Shown piece after piece: positions 42,909 to 52,600 of a DNA stretch of 64,000 bases. Every line of letters begins with the position of its first letter. The first letter of the stretch is position 1. The DNA comes from Salegentibacter echinorum (GTDB lineage: Bacteria > Bacteroidota > Bacteroidia > Flavobacteriales > Flavobacteriaceae): NCBI RefSeq assembly GCF_900129445.1, contig NZ_FQVT01000001.1, forward strand, positions 496,001 to 560,000. The letters run 5' to 3'. The notes under the pieces are model-generated. The model searched no databases. It was not told the origin of the DNA and saw only the letters and a program-made list of their open reading frames with translations. Position numbers and translations under genes: made by a program.

Positions 42909-44098
42909 GAGAGAAACTCATAAACTCCCGCAGCTCCCTGTCCGGTTCCCACGCACATGGTTACCATGGCATACTTGTCTTTTAGGTTTCGCTTGCGCAT
43001 CTCATCGAAAATTTGCACCGAAAGTTTTGCACCGGTACAACCCAGGGGATGTCCCATAGAGATCGCTCCTCCATTGGGGTTCACGATGTCTTTATTTAAG
43101 CCAAGCTCTCTAATCACCGCCAGGGATTGAGAAGCAAATGCTTCGTTTAATTCTATAAGCTCCATGTCTTCCTGCTTAAGTCCCGCTTGTTTTAGAGCTT
43201 TAGGGATAGCGTGTACAGGTCCTATTCCCATAATTTTAGGATCTACCCCAACCGGAGTATAACTTACCAAACGGGCAATAGGTTCTAATTTGAGCTCTTT
43301 TACCATTTCCTCGCTCATTACCATTACGAAAGCTGCGCCATCGCTGGTTTGCGAAGAATTTCCGGCAGTAACACTTCCGCCTTCTGCAAAAACAGGTCTT
43401 AACTTAGATAAAGCTTCTTTGGAAGTATCGGCGCGCGGACCTTCATCTTTGGTCACGGTATAATGCTTAGTTTGTCTTTTACCGTTTTCGTCTATAAAAG
43501 TATTTTCTACATCAATAGGAACAATTTGATCCTGAAAGCGGTTTTCTTCCTGTGCTTTCAATGCTTTTTGGTGGGAGTTAAAAGCGAATTCATCCTGGTC
43601 TTCCCGCGAAACATTATATTTATTCGCAACAGCTTCGGCAGTAAGGCCCATGCCCCAGTAATAATCTTCATTACCTGCTTTAGCAGCCTTGTAGTTAGGT
43701 ACAGGCTTGTAGCCTCCCATTGGGATATAACTCATGCTTTCTGCTCCTCCGGCGATAATACAATCGGCCATGCCGCTTTGAATTTTAGCTGAGGCAATAG
43801 CAATGGTTTCCAATCCTGAAGCGCAGTATCTATTTACCGTCATCCCCGGAACTTTATCGGTGTCTAAACTCATTAAAGAGATTAAACGGCCAACGTTTAA
43901 GCCTTGCTCAGCTTCTGGCATGGCATTTCCCACAATTACATCATCGATCCTGGTTTTGTCAAAATCGGGTAATTCTTTCATCATATAGTCAATGGTCTCT
44001 ACAGCCAGGTCATCTGGTCGCTTAAACCTGAACACCCCGCGAGAAGCTTTTCCCACGGCCGTTCTGTATGCTTTTACTATGTATGCTGTCTTGTTCAT
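42905..44098 (-). CDS. fadA: Acetyl-CoA C-acyltransferase (thiolase)
   Basis: Last step of beta-oxidation, releasing acetyl-CoA. It is 397 residues, with nucleophile Cys92 in [10 protein letters not shown], the GHPLGCTG stretch with the catalytic His near residue 350, and Cys in [10 protein letters not shown] near 385. It is downstream of fadN across a 128-bp spacer rich in GC hairpins and upstream of the S23-type insertion, and its stop codon lies inside a heptamer array. The enzyme looks intact. Confidence 0.96.
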   Translation of the reverse strand: MNKTAYIVKAYRTAVGKASRGVFRFKRPDDLAVETIDYMMKELPDFDKTRIDDVIVGNAMPEAEQGLNVGRLISLMSLDTDKVPGMTVNRYCASGLETIAIASAKIQSGMADCIIAGGAESMSYIPMGGYKPVPNYKAAKAGNEDYYWGMGLTAEAVANKYNVSREDQDEFAFNSHQKALKAQEENRFQDQIVPIDVENTFIDENGKRQTKHYTVTKDEGPRADTSKEALSKLRPVFAEGGSVTAGNSSQTSDGAAFVMVMSEEMVKELKLEPIARLVSYTPVGVDPKIMGIGPVHAIPKALKQAGLKQEDMELIELNEAFASQSLAVIRELGLNKDIVNPNGGAISMGHPLGCTGAKLSVQIFDEMRKRNLKDKYAMVTMCVGTGQGAAGVYEFLS

Positions 44099-44106
44099 AT
44101 TTGCCC

Positions 44107-44210
44107 CCTATCCCCCAAAGGGGGAATTCCTATAAGGGGTGGATAGGTTTTTTAATTCAACAATAAATTTTAAGAACCACTTCTCCGCTTACTCCTCCCC
44201 CTGGGGGAGG
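44107..44210. repeat. Two GC-rich hairpins between fadN and fadA
   Basis: A nested hairpin (outer CCTATCC/GGATAGG, 44107-44113 with 44141-44147; inner CCCCC-AAA-GGGGG, 44112-44124) and a second stem (CCTCCCC/GGGGAGG, 44194-44200 with 44204-44210). G/C runs are unusual for this AT-rich DNA and resemble repeated intergenic elements of Flavobacteria. Effect on read-through from fadN to fadA is unknown. Confidence 0.7.
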
Positions 44211-44226
44211 CTGGGAGGGGCTTTTT

Positions 44227-46635
44227 TTAATTTCTCAGCGGTTTCCCTTTCTTCAACATATGCTCAAGTCTTTCCAGGGTTTTGCGTTCTCCGGTGAGCG
44301 ATAAAAAGGCTTCTCGTTCTAAATCCAGAAGGTATTGTTCACTTACCATTTGGGCTTCAGAGAGATCCCCTCCCGCCATTACATAGGCCAATTTGTTGGC
44401 TATTTTCTTATCGTGGTCGCTAATGTAATTCCCGGCGTTCATTTGATCTGTACCCACTAAAAACGCACCGAGGGCTTGTTTGCCCAATACTTTTATATCC
44501 TGGCGTTTTATAGGTTTGGTGTAACCATTTTCTGCCATTAACAAAGCGTGTTTTTTGGCGATTGTCAATTGGCGCTCTTCATTTACCACTACGATATCTT
44601 TTCCTTTCTGAAGTATATTTAAATCGTAAGCTTCGTGAGCCGAGGTAGATACCTTAGCCATTCCTATGGTTAGGAAATGCTCCCGTAATCGGTTTAATTC
44701 CACATCATCTTTTTGGAAAGTATCGGCGGCACGTAGGGTCATTTCTTTAGAACCTCCGCCACCGGGGATTACGCCAACACCAAATTCTACCAGGCCTATA
44801 TAAGTTTCGGCTGCGGCTACAACTTTATCGGCGTGCAATGAAAGTTCGCATCCGCCGCCAAGTGTCATTGCGTGAGGTGCAGAAACGGTTGGAATAGCCG
44901 AGTAGCGCATTCGCATCATCGTATCCTGAAAATACTTGATTGCCATATTTAGCTCATCATATTCCTGTTCTACTGCCATCATAAAGATCATTCCAATATT
45001 GGCACCTACAGAAAAATTCTTTCCGTTATTGGCGACCACCAGTCCCTGGTAATCTTTTTCGGCCATATCTATGGCTTTATTGATGCCGTCTAAAACATCA
45101 CCGCCAATAGTGTTCATTTTACTGCGGAATTCAACATTTAAAATTCCATCTCCAAGATCTTCTACGACCACACCGCTATTGCTAAACACTTCTTTAGACT
45201 CCCGAATGTTATCGAGAATTATAAAAGCATCCTGCCCGGGTATTTTTACGTGTTCTTTCTTTTGGAGGTCATAATAGTATGTGTTACCATCTTTTACAGT
45301 GTAGAATGAATCTGTGCCACTTTCTAACATTTCATTTACCCAGGCTGCAGGTTCTTTCCCTTCAGCCTTCATCATTTCTATACCTTTCTTAACGCCCAGG
45401 GCATCCCACATTTGGAAGGGGCCATGTTCCCAGCCGAATCCGGCTTTCATACCGTCATCGAGTTTATAAAGTTCATCAGAAATTTCAGGGATCCTGTGTG
45501 AAATATAAGCGAAGAGGGCCGAGAAGTTCTTGCGGTAAAATTTACCGGCTTTTCCTTCGTCATCTACTAACACTTCATAACGATCTTCCAGCTTATCGAT
45601 GGTCTTGGTTTTTTCCAGAACATCAAATTTCGCACTTTTACGATCGCGATATTCCATTTTATCCAGGTCTAAGGTCTTAATTACGCTGGAGCCGTCTTCT
45701 TTTTTCACCTTTTTGTAAAATCCGGTGTTATTGGTTTTACTCCCCAACCACTCATTGTCCATCATAGTTTGAATAAAGTCTGGCAAAGCGAAGAGATCGT
45801 GGGCCTCATCGTTAGGAACCCCTTTGTGTAAACCATTCGCAACGTGCACCAGGGTATCTAAACCAACCACATCTACAGTTCTAAAAGTGGCCGATTTTTG
45901 CCGTCCTATAACCGGGCCGGTAAGTTTATCTACCTCTTCAATAGTCATATCCATCTCCTTAACCATATGGAATAAACTCATAATGCTAAAAATCCCAATA
46001 CGGTTTCCTATAAATGCCGGGGTATCTTTTGCAACTACAGATTTCTTACCGAGGTATTTTTCGCCATATTCTTTCAAGAAATTCAGTACTTCCTTAGCCG
46101 TATTTGGTCCAGGAATGATCTCAAATAATTTTAAATATCGCGGTGGATTGAAAAAGTGGGTGCCGCAAAAATGCTGCTGAAAGTCTTCACTTCGGCCTTC
46201 GTTCATTTGCTGAATAGGAATACCGGAAGTATTTGAAGTAATAAGCGTTCCTTTTTTACGGAATTTCTCCAGCTTTTCAAATACTTGTTGTTTTATGTCC
46301 AGGCGCTCTACAACCACTTCTATGATCCAGTCTGCTTCAGATACTTTTTCAATATCATCTTCCATATTGCCGGTCTCAATACGTTTAGAAAAATCTTTAT
46401 GGTAAATAGGGGAGGGCTTGGATTTTAATGCCGATTGTAATGAACTATTTACCAATCGATCCCTGACTTCCTTATCTTCTAAGGTGAGTCCCTTTTTCTT
46501 TTCTTTTTCATTTAGTTCCCGCGGCACAATATCCAGCAGAAGAACTTCTACTCCAATATTGGCAAAGTGACAGGCAATTCCGCTCCCCATAATTCCGGAG
46601 CCAATAACTGCCACTTTATTAATTCTTCTTTTCAT
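44227..46635 (-). CDS. fadN: 3-hydroxyacyl-CoA dehydrogenase/enoyl-CoA hydratase (FadN type)
   Basis: Two beta-oxidation activities in 802 residues. The NAD-binding dehydrogenase comes first: GSGIMGSGIA at 12-21, TSNTSGIPI and THFFNPPRYLKLFEIIPG, with a duplicated C-terminal dehydrogenase domain. The crotonase domain comes last (about 495-700; SVGANIGMIF and GGGCELSLHAD). This is the B. subtilis FadN order (dehydrogenase then hydratase), reverse of E. coli FadB. It is preceded by the MarR gene and followed by fadA. Confidence 0.95.
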   Translation of the reverse strand: MKRRINKVAVIGSGIMGSGIACHFANIGVEVLLLDIVPRELNEKEKKKGLTLEDKEVRDRLVNSSLQSALKSKPSPIYHKDFSKRIETGNMEDDIEKVSEADWIIEVVVERLDIKQQVFEKLEKFRKKGTLITSNTSGIPIQQMNEGRSEDFQQHFCGTHFFNPPRYLKLFEIIPGPNTAKEVLNFLKEYGEKYLGKKSVVAKDTPAFIGNRIGIFSIMSLFHMVKEMDMTIEEVDKLTGPVIGRQKSATFRTVDVVGLDTLVHVANGLHKGVPNDEAHDLFALPDFIQTMMDNEWLGSKTNNTGFYKKVKKEDGSSVIKTLDLDKMEYRDRKSAKFDVLEKTKTIDKLEDRYEVLVDDEGKAGKFYRKNFSALFAYISHRIPEISDELYKLDDGMKAGFGWEHGPFQMWDALGVKKGIEMMKAEGKEPAAWVNEMLESGTDSFYTVKDGNTYYYDLQKKEHVKIPGQDAFIILDNIRESKEVFSNSGVVVEDLGDGILNVEFRSKMNTIGGDVLDGINKAIDMAEKDYQGLVVANNGKNFSVGANIGMIFMMAVEQEYDELNMAIKYFQDTMMRMRYSAIPTVSAPHAMTLGGGCELSLHADKVVAAAETYIGLVEFGVGVIPGGGGSKEMTLRAADTFQKDDVELNRLREHFLTIGMAKVSTSAHEAYDLNILQKGKDIVVVNEERQLTIAKKHALLMAENGYTKPIKRQDIKVLGKQALGAFLVGTDQMNAGNYISDHDKKIANKLAYVMAGGDLSEAQMVSEQYLLDLEREAFLSLTGERKTLERLEHMLKKGKPLRN

Positions 46636-46775
46636 TTGTTTATAATTTTAATTCCATTGTGGGAATTCTTCATAGGCTTATGATTCTTCCCAGGTGTTAC
46701 TAATTTTTGTGTCCAGCATCATGCTGGTTTCATAATTATTTTTGGTTTTACGATAAGGTTTTCGTTTTCTGAAAG

Positions 46776-46804
46776 ACCTCACAGGTTTTTGAAACCTGTG
46801 AGGT
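46776..46804. repeat. Intact palindromic repeat of ACCTCACAGGTTT type
   Basis: ACCTCACAGGTTT (46776-46788) is followed after TTG by its exact complement (46792-46804). It lies 15 bp past the MarR stop codon, and on either strand could fold as an RNA hairpin, so it may also attenuate transcription into fadN. Degenerate relatives are at 2339 and 30935. Confidence 0.85.
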
Positions 46805-46819
46805 TTGAAGATCTTAATA

Positions 46820-47275
46820 TTATTTTTCTATTTTGATTTCTTCTTTATAAATCTTCTTTTCTGAAATTAGGTCCATTATGGTATTTGCAACTTTAATAAA
46901 GCTCTGTAAATCTTCTTTTGGTACTGCTTCGGTCACGGCTTCATCAAACCTAAGCACCACTTTTTTAGAATATTCCCGCATTTCACGACCAAACTCTGTT
47001 AAATAAATAAGGACACTACGGCCATCTTTAGGATTTTTCTTCCGAAGAATTAATCCTTTTTCTTCCATAGTTCTTAAAATTCTCGAAAGACTGGTTGCTT
47101 CCATTCCCATTTTAGGACCCAACGAGGTAGAAGGAGTACCATTTTCGGGATCTATGCTTAATAAGGCAAAACCGGTAGCCATTGTGCTTCCCGCTTTTCC
47201 TGCTTCTTCATTATACATTTTGGAAACTGCTATCCACGTTGCCCGTAATACATAATCTATAGTCTTTTCCTTCAT
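46820..47275 (-). CDS. MarR-family transcriptional regulator
   Basis: A 151-residue winged-helix regulator. The recognition region lies near residues 60-95: MGMEATSLSRILRTMEEKGLILRKKNPKDGRS. The conserved Asp-Arg pair of the wing is KDGRSV here. It stands at the head of the fadN-fadA-fadE cluster and after a terminator from the acyl-CoA ligase gene. A palindrome 35 bp before its ATG suggests autoregulation. A role in fatty-acid control is inferred from the neighbourhood; its ligand could be acyl-CoA. Confidence 0.93.
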   Translation of the reverse strand: MKEKTIDYVLRATWIAVSKMYNEEAGKAGSTMATGFALLSIDPENGTPSTSLGPKMGMEATSLSRILRTMEEKGLILRKKNPKDGRSVLIYLTEFGREMREYSKKVVLRFDEAVTEAVPKEDLQSFIKVANTIMDLISEKKIYKEEIKIEK

Positions 47276-47309
47276 TTTTAATTGTTGATATCCAAAGTTA
47301 ATAAAAATA

Positions 47310-47327
47310 TATTATGCGTGCATAATA
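47310..47327. promoter_or_regulatory. MarR operator candidate
   Basis: A perfect inverted repeat TATTATGC-GT-GCATAATA, 35-52 bp before the MarR start codon, of a size and AT content typical of MarR operators. I found no second copy near the acyl-CoA ligase or fadN starts. Confidence 0.6.
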
Positions 47328-47543
47328 AAATAAAAGAAATGATGTTTTTTAATAAATCAATCTGCATTATTCTTAGTTCTCTATGAGTTTCTTTGATTAT
47401 ACAGGTTTCCCCAGACTTAATTGCATCCATTTTGACTATTAGTTCTAAAAAAATCTGGACGATTAAACTTAATTGCAGTACAATTTAAAATGAATCTATG
47501 GAGTAGTCAGTTTTAAATTTTTAAGTTGAAAAATGGTACAAAA

Positions 47544-47565
47544 AAACCCTTCGTTAAAAGGGTTT
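47544..47565 (-). terminator. Terminator after the acyl-CoA ligase gene
   Basis: AAACCCTT (47544-47551) pairs with AAGGGTTT (47558-47565); on the minus strand a T-run follows. It is 25 bp past the ligase stop. The rest of the 314-bp spacer 47276-47589 holds only the MarR operator candidate. Confidence 0.8.
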
Positions 47566-47589
47566 ATAAAGCTTTATTAGAATAATAGC

Positions 47590-49371
47590 TTATTTGCGTT
47601 GATATATTTTGTTGTAGAGTTTCATATATTTCTCTTTTATATTTCGTCTTTTTAATTTCATGGTAGGAGTAAGAAGACCTTCTTCGATTCCCCATACCTC
47701 GGGGGTGAGTTCAAAAACTTTTACCCGCTCCCATTTACCGAATTTCTTATTGTAAAAATCTACTTCCTCACCAATACGTTCTTTTACCATATCATTGTTT
47801 GCCACTGCCTTATCGGAATCATCATCCAGCTGGATACTTTTACGTTTTGCCCATTCTCTTAAAAATTCAAAGTTAGGTTGTATTAATGCCGCAGGCATTT
47901 TTTCACCGTCACCAATAACCATGATCTGTTCTATAAAACGAGATTGTTTCATGGTGTTTTCAATAATTTGAGGAGCTACATATTTTCCACCAGAAGTCTT
48001 GAACATTTCTTTTTTACGATCGGTAATCTTTAAGAAGCCATCTTTATCTAATTCACCAATATCCCCGGTATGAAAAAAACCATCTTCTGTATATACTTCT
48101 CGAGTTTTTTCCGGCTCCTTGTAATAGCCTACCATAACATTGGGGCCTTTTACTAGAATTTCTCCATCATGGTCTATTTTAACTTCTACATTATCAATTG
48201 GTTTACCCACTGTACCAATTCTAAAATTATGGTTACGCTGGTCGTTTACGGCAATTACGGGAGAGGTTTCAGTTAAACCATAACCTTCCATTACCGGGAT
48301 ATCTGCAGCAGCATAAACCCTGGCCAACCTTGGTTGCAATGCTGCTGAACCAGAAACTATTAACTCTATATTTCCACCCAAACCTTCTTTCCATTTCGAA
48401 AAAACAAGTTTACGAGCTAGTTTTAGTTTTGTTTCATACCACCAACCTTTGGCACCGTAAGGTTCATATTGTAGACCCAAATCATCTGCCCAGAAAAAAA
48501 GTTTTTCTTTAATTCCTCCAAGCGTAGCACCTTTTGCTATAATCTTGTCGTATACTTTTTCCAGGAGCCTGGGCACTGCGGTAATTACGTGAGGCTTAAC
48601 CTCTTTAAGGTTGTCGCTAATTTTATCTATAGATTCAGCAAAATGTATGGAAACCGAGTAATATTGATATAAATAAAGGATCATGCGTTCAAAAACATGA
48701 CACACCGGAAGAAAGCTTAGTGCCACGAAAGCTCCACGTTCAAATGGTACCCGGCCGGCACTATCTAACACATTACTTACAATATTTTTATGGGAAAGCA
48801 TCACTCCCTTAGGTTTCCCTGTAGTTCCTGAAGTATAAATTAAGGTTGCAACATCATCTGCTTTTACCCCATTTTTTAATTCTTCTACTTCCTGCTGATT
48901 TTCCTTGTCTTCGCCTAATTCGAGAACCTCTTTCCAGTTTTTAACTTCAGGAATCTCATCAAAACTGTAAACTTCTTTTAAATTAGTTTCGCTTTTTATC
49001 GCGTTCAATTTTTCCAATACCTCGCGGTCTGAAATAAAACAATGAGTAGCTTCACTGTGACTTAACACATATTGATAATCATCTTCAGAAATTGTGGGAT
49101 AAATAGGAACCGTTTGAGCGCCAATTTGTAAAACGCCAATATCCATGATATTCCATTCGGTGCGATTGCTCGTAGAAATGATTGCTATTTTATCATTTGG
49201 TTTTATTCCTAAACGCAACAGCCCACGGCTTATCGTATTGGCCATATCAATATATTCCTGAGTAGAAACTGCTTCCCAACTACCATTGTATTTAGTAACC
49301 AGGGCTTTCTCCAGCGCGTGGTTTTCTAATTGAAAATAGGGAAAATCGAAAAGTCTTGTTGGTTTACTCAT
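47590..49371 (-). CDS. Long-chain fatty acid-CoA ligase
   Basis: Activates fatty acids with ATP and CoA for beta-oxidation. It is 593 residues of the AMP-dependent synthetase family: P-loop-like LIYTSGTTGKPKGVML (about 177-192), the VMEGYGLTETSPV motif, and DGFFHTGDIGELDKDGFLKITDRKKEMFKTSGGK near the hinge. No signal peptide. It is upstream of the MarR-fadNAE unit on the same strand but separated by a terminator, so it is probably transcribed separately. Confidence 0.95.
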   Translation of the reverse strand: MSKPTRLFDFPYFQLENHALEKALVTKYNGSWEAVSTQEYIDMANTISRGLLRLGIKPNDKIAIISTSNRTEWNIMDIGVLQIGAQTVPIYPTISEDDYQYVLSHSEATHCFISDREVLEKLNAIKSETNLKEVYSFDEIPEVKNWKEVLELGEDKENQQEVEELKNGVKADDVATLIYTSGTTGKPKGVMLSHKNIVSNVLDSAGRVPFERGAFVALSFLPVCHVFERMILYLYQYYSVSIHFAESIDKISDNLKEVKPHVITAVPRLLEKVYDKIIAKGATLGGIKEKLFFWADDLGLQYEPYGAKGWWYETKLKLARKLVFSKWKEGLGGNIELIVSGSAALQPRLARVYAAADIPVMEGYGLTETSPVIAVNDQRNHNFRIGTVGKPIDNVEVKIDHDGEILVKGPNVMVGYYKEPEKTREVYTEDGFFHTGDIGELDKDGFLKITDRKKEMFKTSGGKYVAPQIIENTMKQSRFIEQIMVIGDGEKMPAALIQPNFEFLREWAKRKSIQLDDDSDKAVANNDMVKERIGEEVDFYNKKFGKWERVKVFELTPEVWGIEEGLLTPTMKLKRRNIKEKYMKLYNKIYQRK

Positions 49372-49632
49372 TAGTGCTAATATTAGAATGTACTCTGCAA
49401 AATAGTAATTTTACAAGCTATTTCAAATTGAAATTTTAAAATTAGGTGTCTTCTTTTAAAGAATTTTTAAAAATTTAGAGAATTGAATAGGTTTTATATT
49501 TGTGGGAATATCTGGAGTTTTAGGTTTATCAAATTGATAGTCATAAACTTAATGGGTAACATTACAGCGAAACCGAAAGAAAATCTAGTGGGACAATTTT
49601 GAAAAAAGAAATTTTAATTATTTGATAAAAAA

Positions 49633-49659
49633 AGAGCAGGGGTTGATATTCCCTGCTCT
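49633..49659 (-). terminator. Terminator after purL
   Basis: AGAGCAGGG and CCCTGCTCT form a perfect 9-bp stem with a 9-nt loop, flanked by an A-run on the + strand (T-run on the minus strand), 34 bp past the purL stop. The remaining 321-bp spacer 49372-49692 shows nothing else. Confidence 0.85.
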
Positions 49660-49692
49660 GTTTATTTTATTTATTCAAATTATTTATCCCAT

Positions 49693-52600
49693 TTAGAATT
49701 TTCTATTTTCACGTTCTTCCAGCCACTTTCTAGCGTTTACAAAAGCCTCCAACCATGGACTTACTTTGTCATCTTTCCTGTCTTTGGGATAGTATGCCCA
49801 ATTCCAGGGGAAAGTAGAACGTTCTAAGTGTGGCATCATTACCAGGTGACGACCGGTGTTATCTGTTAACATTGCAGTGTTAAAGTTAGATCCATTAGGA
49901 TTGGCCGGGTATCCCTCATATCCATATTCACCTACAATGTTATAGTGTTCCTTCTGGTAAGGTAAACTAAACTTTCCTTCCCCATGTGCAGCCCAAATTC
50001 CCAGTTTGCTACCGGAAAGAGAACCAAGCATCACAGACTTATTTTCTTTAATTTCTACGGAAGTAAAATTACATTCAAACTTGTGGGAAGCATTATGCAA
50101 CATTTTTGGTTTCTTTTCATGGTCTGGATTTATTAAGCCTAATTCAATAAAAAGCTGGCAACCGTTACAAACGCCCAGGGATAATGTGTCTTCTCTTTTA
50201 AAGAAATTATCTAATGCTCGTTTGGCTTTATGGTTATAAAGAAAAGCCCCGGCCCAACCTTTGGCACTGCCCAAAACATCGGAATTTGAGAAGCCGCCAA
50301 CTGCAGCGATAAAATGTATATCTTCCAGAGTTTCCCGGCCAGAAGTTAAATCTGTCATATGCACATCTTTTACATCAAAACCGGCTAGGTGCATTGCCCG
50401 GGCCATTTCGCGTTCAGAATTAGAACCTTTTTCCCTAATAATCGCCGCTTTAATACGTTTTCCAGAGGATTTCTCGACTGCGCTCGAAGTGACTGGGAGT
50501 TCGCCTGTGAAATTTTTAGGAAAGTTAAACTCCAGCGGTTGCTTTTTATAATTGTTGAATCGCTCTGTAGCTTTGTCCAATCCGCTTTGTTTTTGGTCTA
50601 AGAGAAAAGAGGTTTTGTACCAAACATCGCGTAATTCAGCAACATTAAAATTGAGCTTTTCTTTACCATTGGAGATCTTCAGCTCGTTACCTTCAACCAC
50701 ACGACCAATTTTAAAGAATTCAATGTTATTATCGCGCAATACTTTTTCAGCAAGCTCATCTTTCGCCTGAAAAACAATTCCACAGTTTTCATTAAAAAGT
50801 AATTTCAGGCTGTCTTTTTCATTTAGACCACTAAGATCAAATTCAGCTCCCAGGTTATTATCGGCAAAACACATTTCAAGTAAGGTGGTAATAAGTCCGC
50901 CAGAAGCCACATCGTGTCCTGCCAGGATTAAATCTTGCTTAATCAAGCCCTGAATATTATAAAAAGCATCGGCAAATTTTTTATCGTCTTTAATAGTAGG
51001 AACATCCTTGCCAACTTTATTCAGGATTTGGGCAAATGAGGAACCGCCAAGTTTAAAATTATCCTGGGATAAATTGATATAATAAATATCTCCACCGTTT
51101 TTCTGTAAAACAGGTTCTACGGTTTTGGTAATATCGTCACAATGGCCGGCTGCCGAAATAATTACCGTGCCGGGAGAAAGTACTTCGCCGTCTTTGTAAC
51201 GTTGCTTCATAGAGAGCGAATCTTTTCCTGTTGGCACATTAATGCCCAGCGAAATTGCAAAATCTGAAACTCCTTTTACAGCTTCATATAACCTGGCATC
51301 TTCTCCTTCATTATTGCAGGGCCACATCCAATTGGCAGAAAGGGAAACAGATTTTAAGCCTTTTTCCAAAGGTGCCCAAATAATATTGGAAAGCGCTTCG
51401 CCAATGGAATTTTTAGAACCGGCCACAGGATCTACCAAAGCCGAAACCGGCGAATGCCCAATAGCAGTGGCAACTCCTTCTTTGCCGTTGTAATCTAAAG
51501 CCATTACCCCGCAGTTGTTTAAAGGTAATTGTAAGGGGCCTGTAGTTTGTTGTGTTGCTACACGCCCGGTAACGCAACGATCTACTTTATTGGTAAGCCA
51601 ATCTTTACAAGCCACGGCTTCCAACTGCAATACCTGTTCTAAATAATCTTTAATATTTTCTGAAGAATACACCACATCCTCATAACTTCGGTTCACGGTA
51701 GTATCTTTCATAATTGTTTTTGGAGAGCTTCCAAACATATCTGAAAGTTCCAAATCCATAGGTTTCTCCCCAGATTTTTCTCCTTTAATGGTAAACCTGT
51801 TATCGCCGGTCACGATCCCAACCTCATAGATTGGCGTGCGCTCACGGCGCGAAACTTTCTCAAGTATTTTAAAGTTTTTACCATTTATAACCAATCCCAT
51901 TCGTTCCTGGGATTCGTTTCCTATAAGTTCTTTGGCCGAGAGAGTGTGATCGCCAACGGGTAATTCATCTAAATCTACTTTTCCGCCGGTTTCTTCTACT
52001 AATTCGCTCAAACAGTTTAGGTGACCACCAGCTCCGTGATCGTGAATAGAAACAATAGGATTATCTTCGCTTTCTACCATTCCCCGCACCGCATTTGCAG
52101 CACGTTTTTGCATTTCGGGGTTAGCTCTTTGAATGGCATTTAATTCGATACCGCTGCCAAATTCACCGGTATCTGCTGAAGAAACTGCGGCACCGCCCAT
52201 TCCAATACGGTAATTTTCCCCACCAAGGATTACAATTTTATCGTCTTTCTGCGGAATGTCTTTTTGGGCGTGTTTTGCTTTTCCATAGCCAATACCGCCG
52301 GCGAGCATAATTGATTTATCATAGCCTAAAGTTCGGTCGTGTTCTCTGTGTTCAAAAGTTAAGACTGAACCCGCAATTAAAGGTTGGCCAAATTTATTTC
52401 CAAAATCTGAAGCTCCGTTAGAGGCTTTTATTAAGATATCCATTGGGGTTTGGTACAACCAATCCCGTTCGTTCATTTTTTTCTCCCAATTCCTGTCTTC
52501 TTCCAGCCTGGAATAAGAAGTCATATAAACGGCGGTTCCTGCGAGTGGGAGGGAACCTTTTCCTCCGGCCAGTCTATCGCGAATTTCCCCACCGCTTCCC

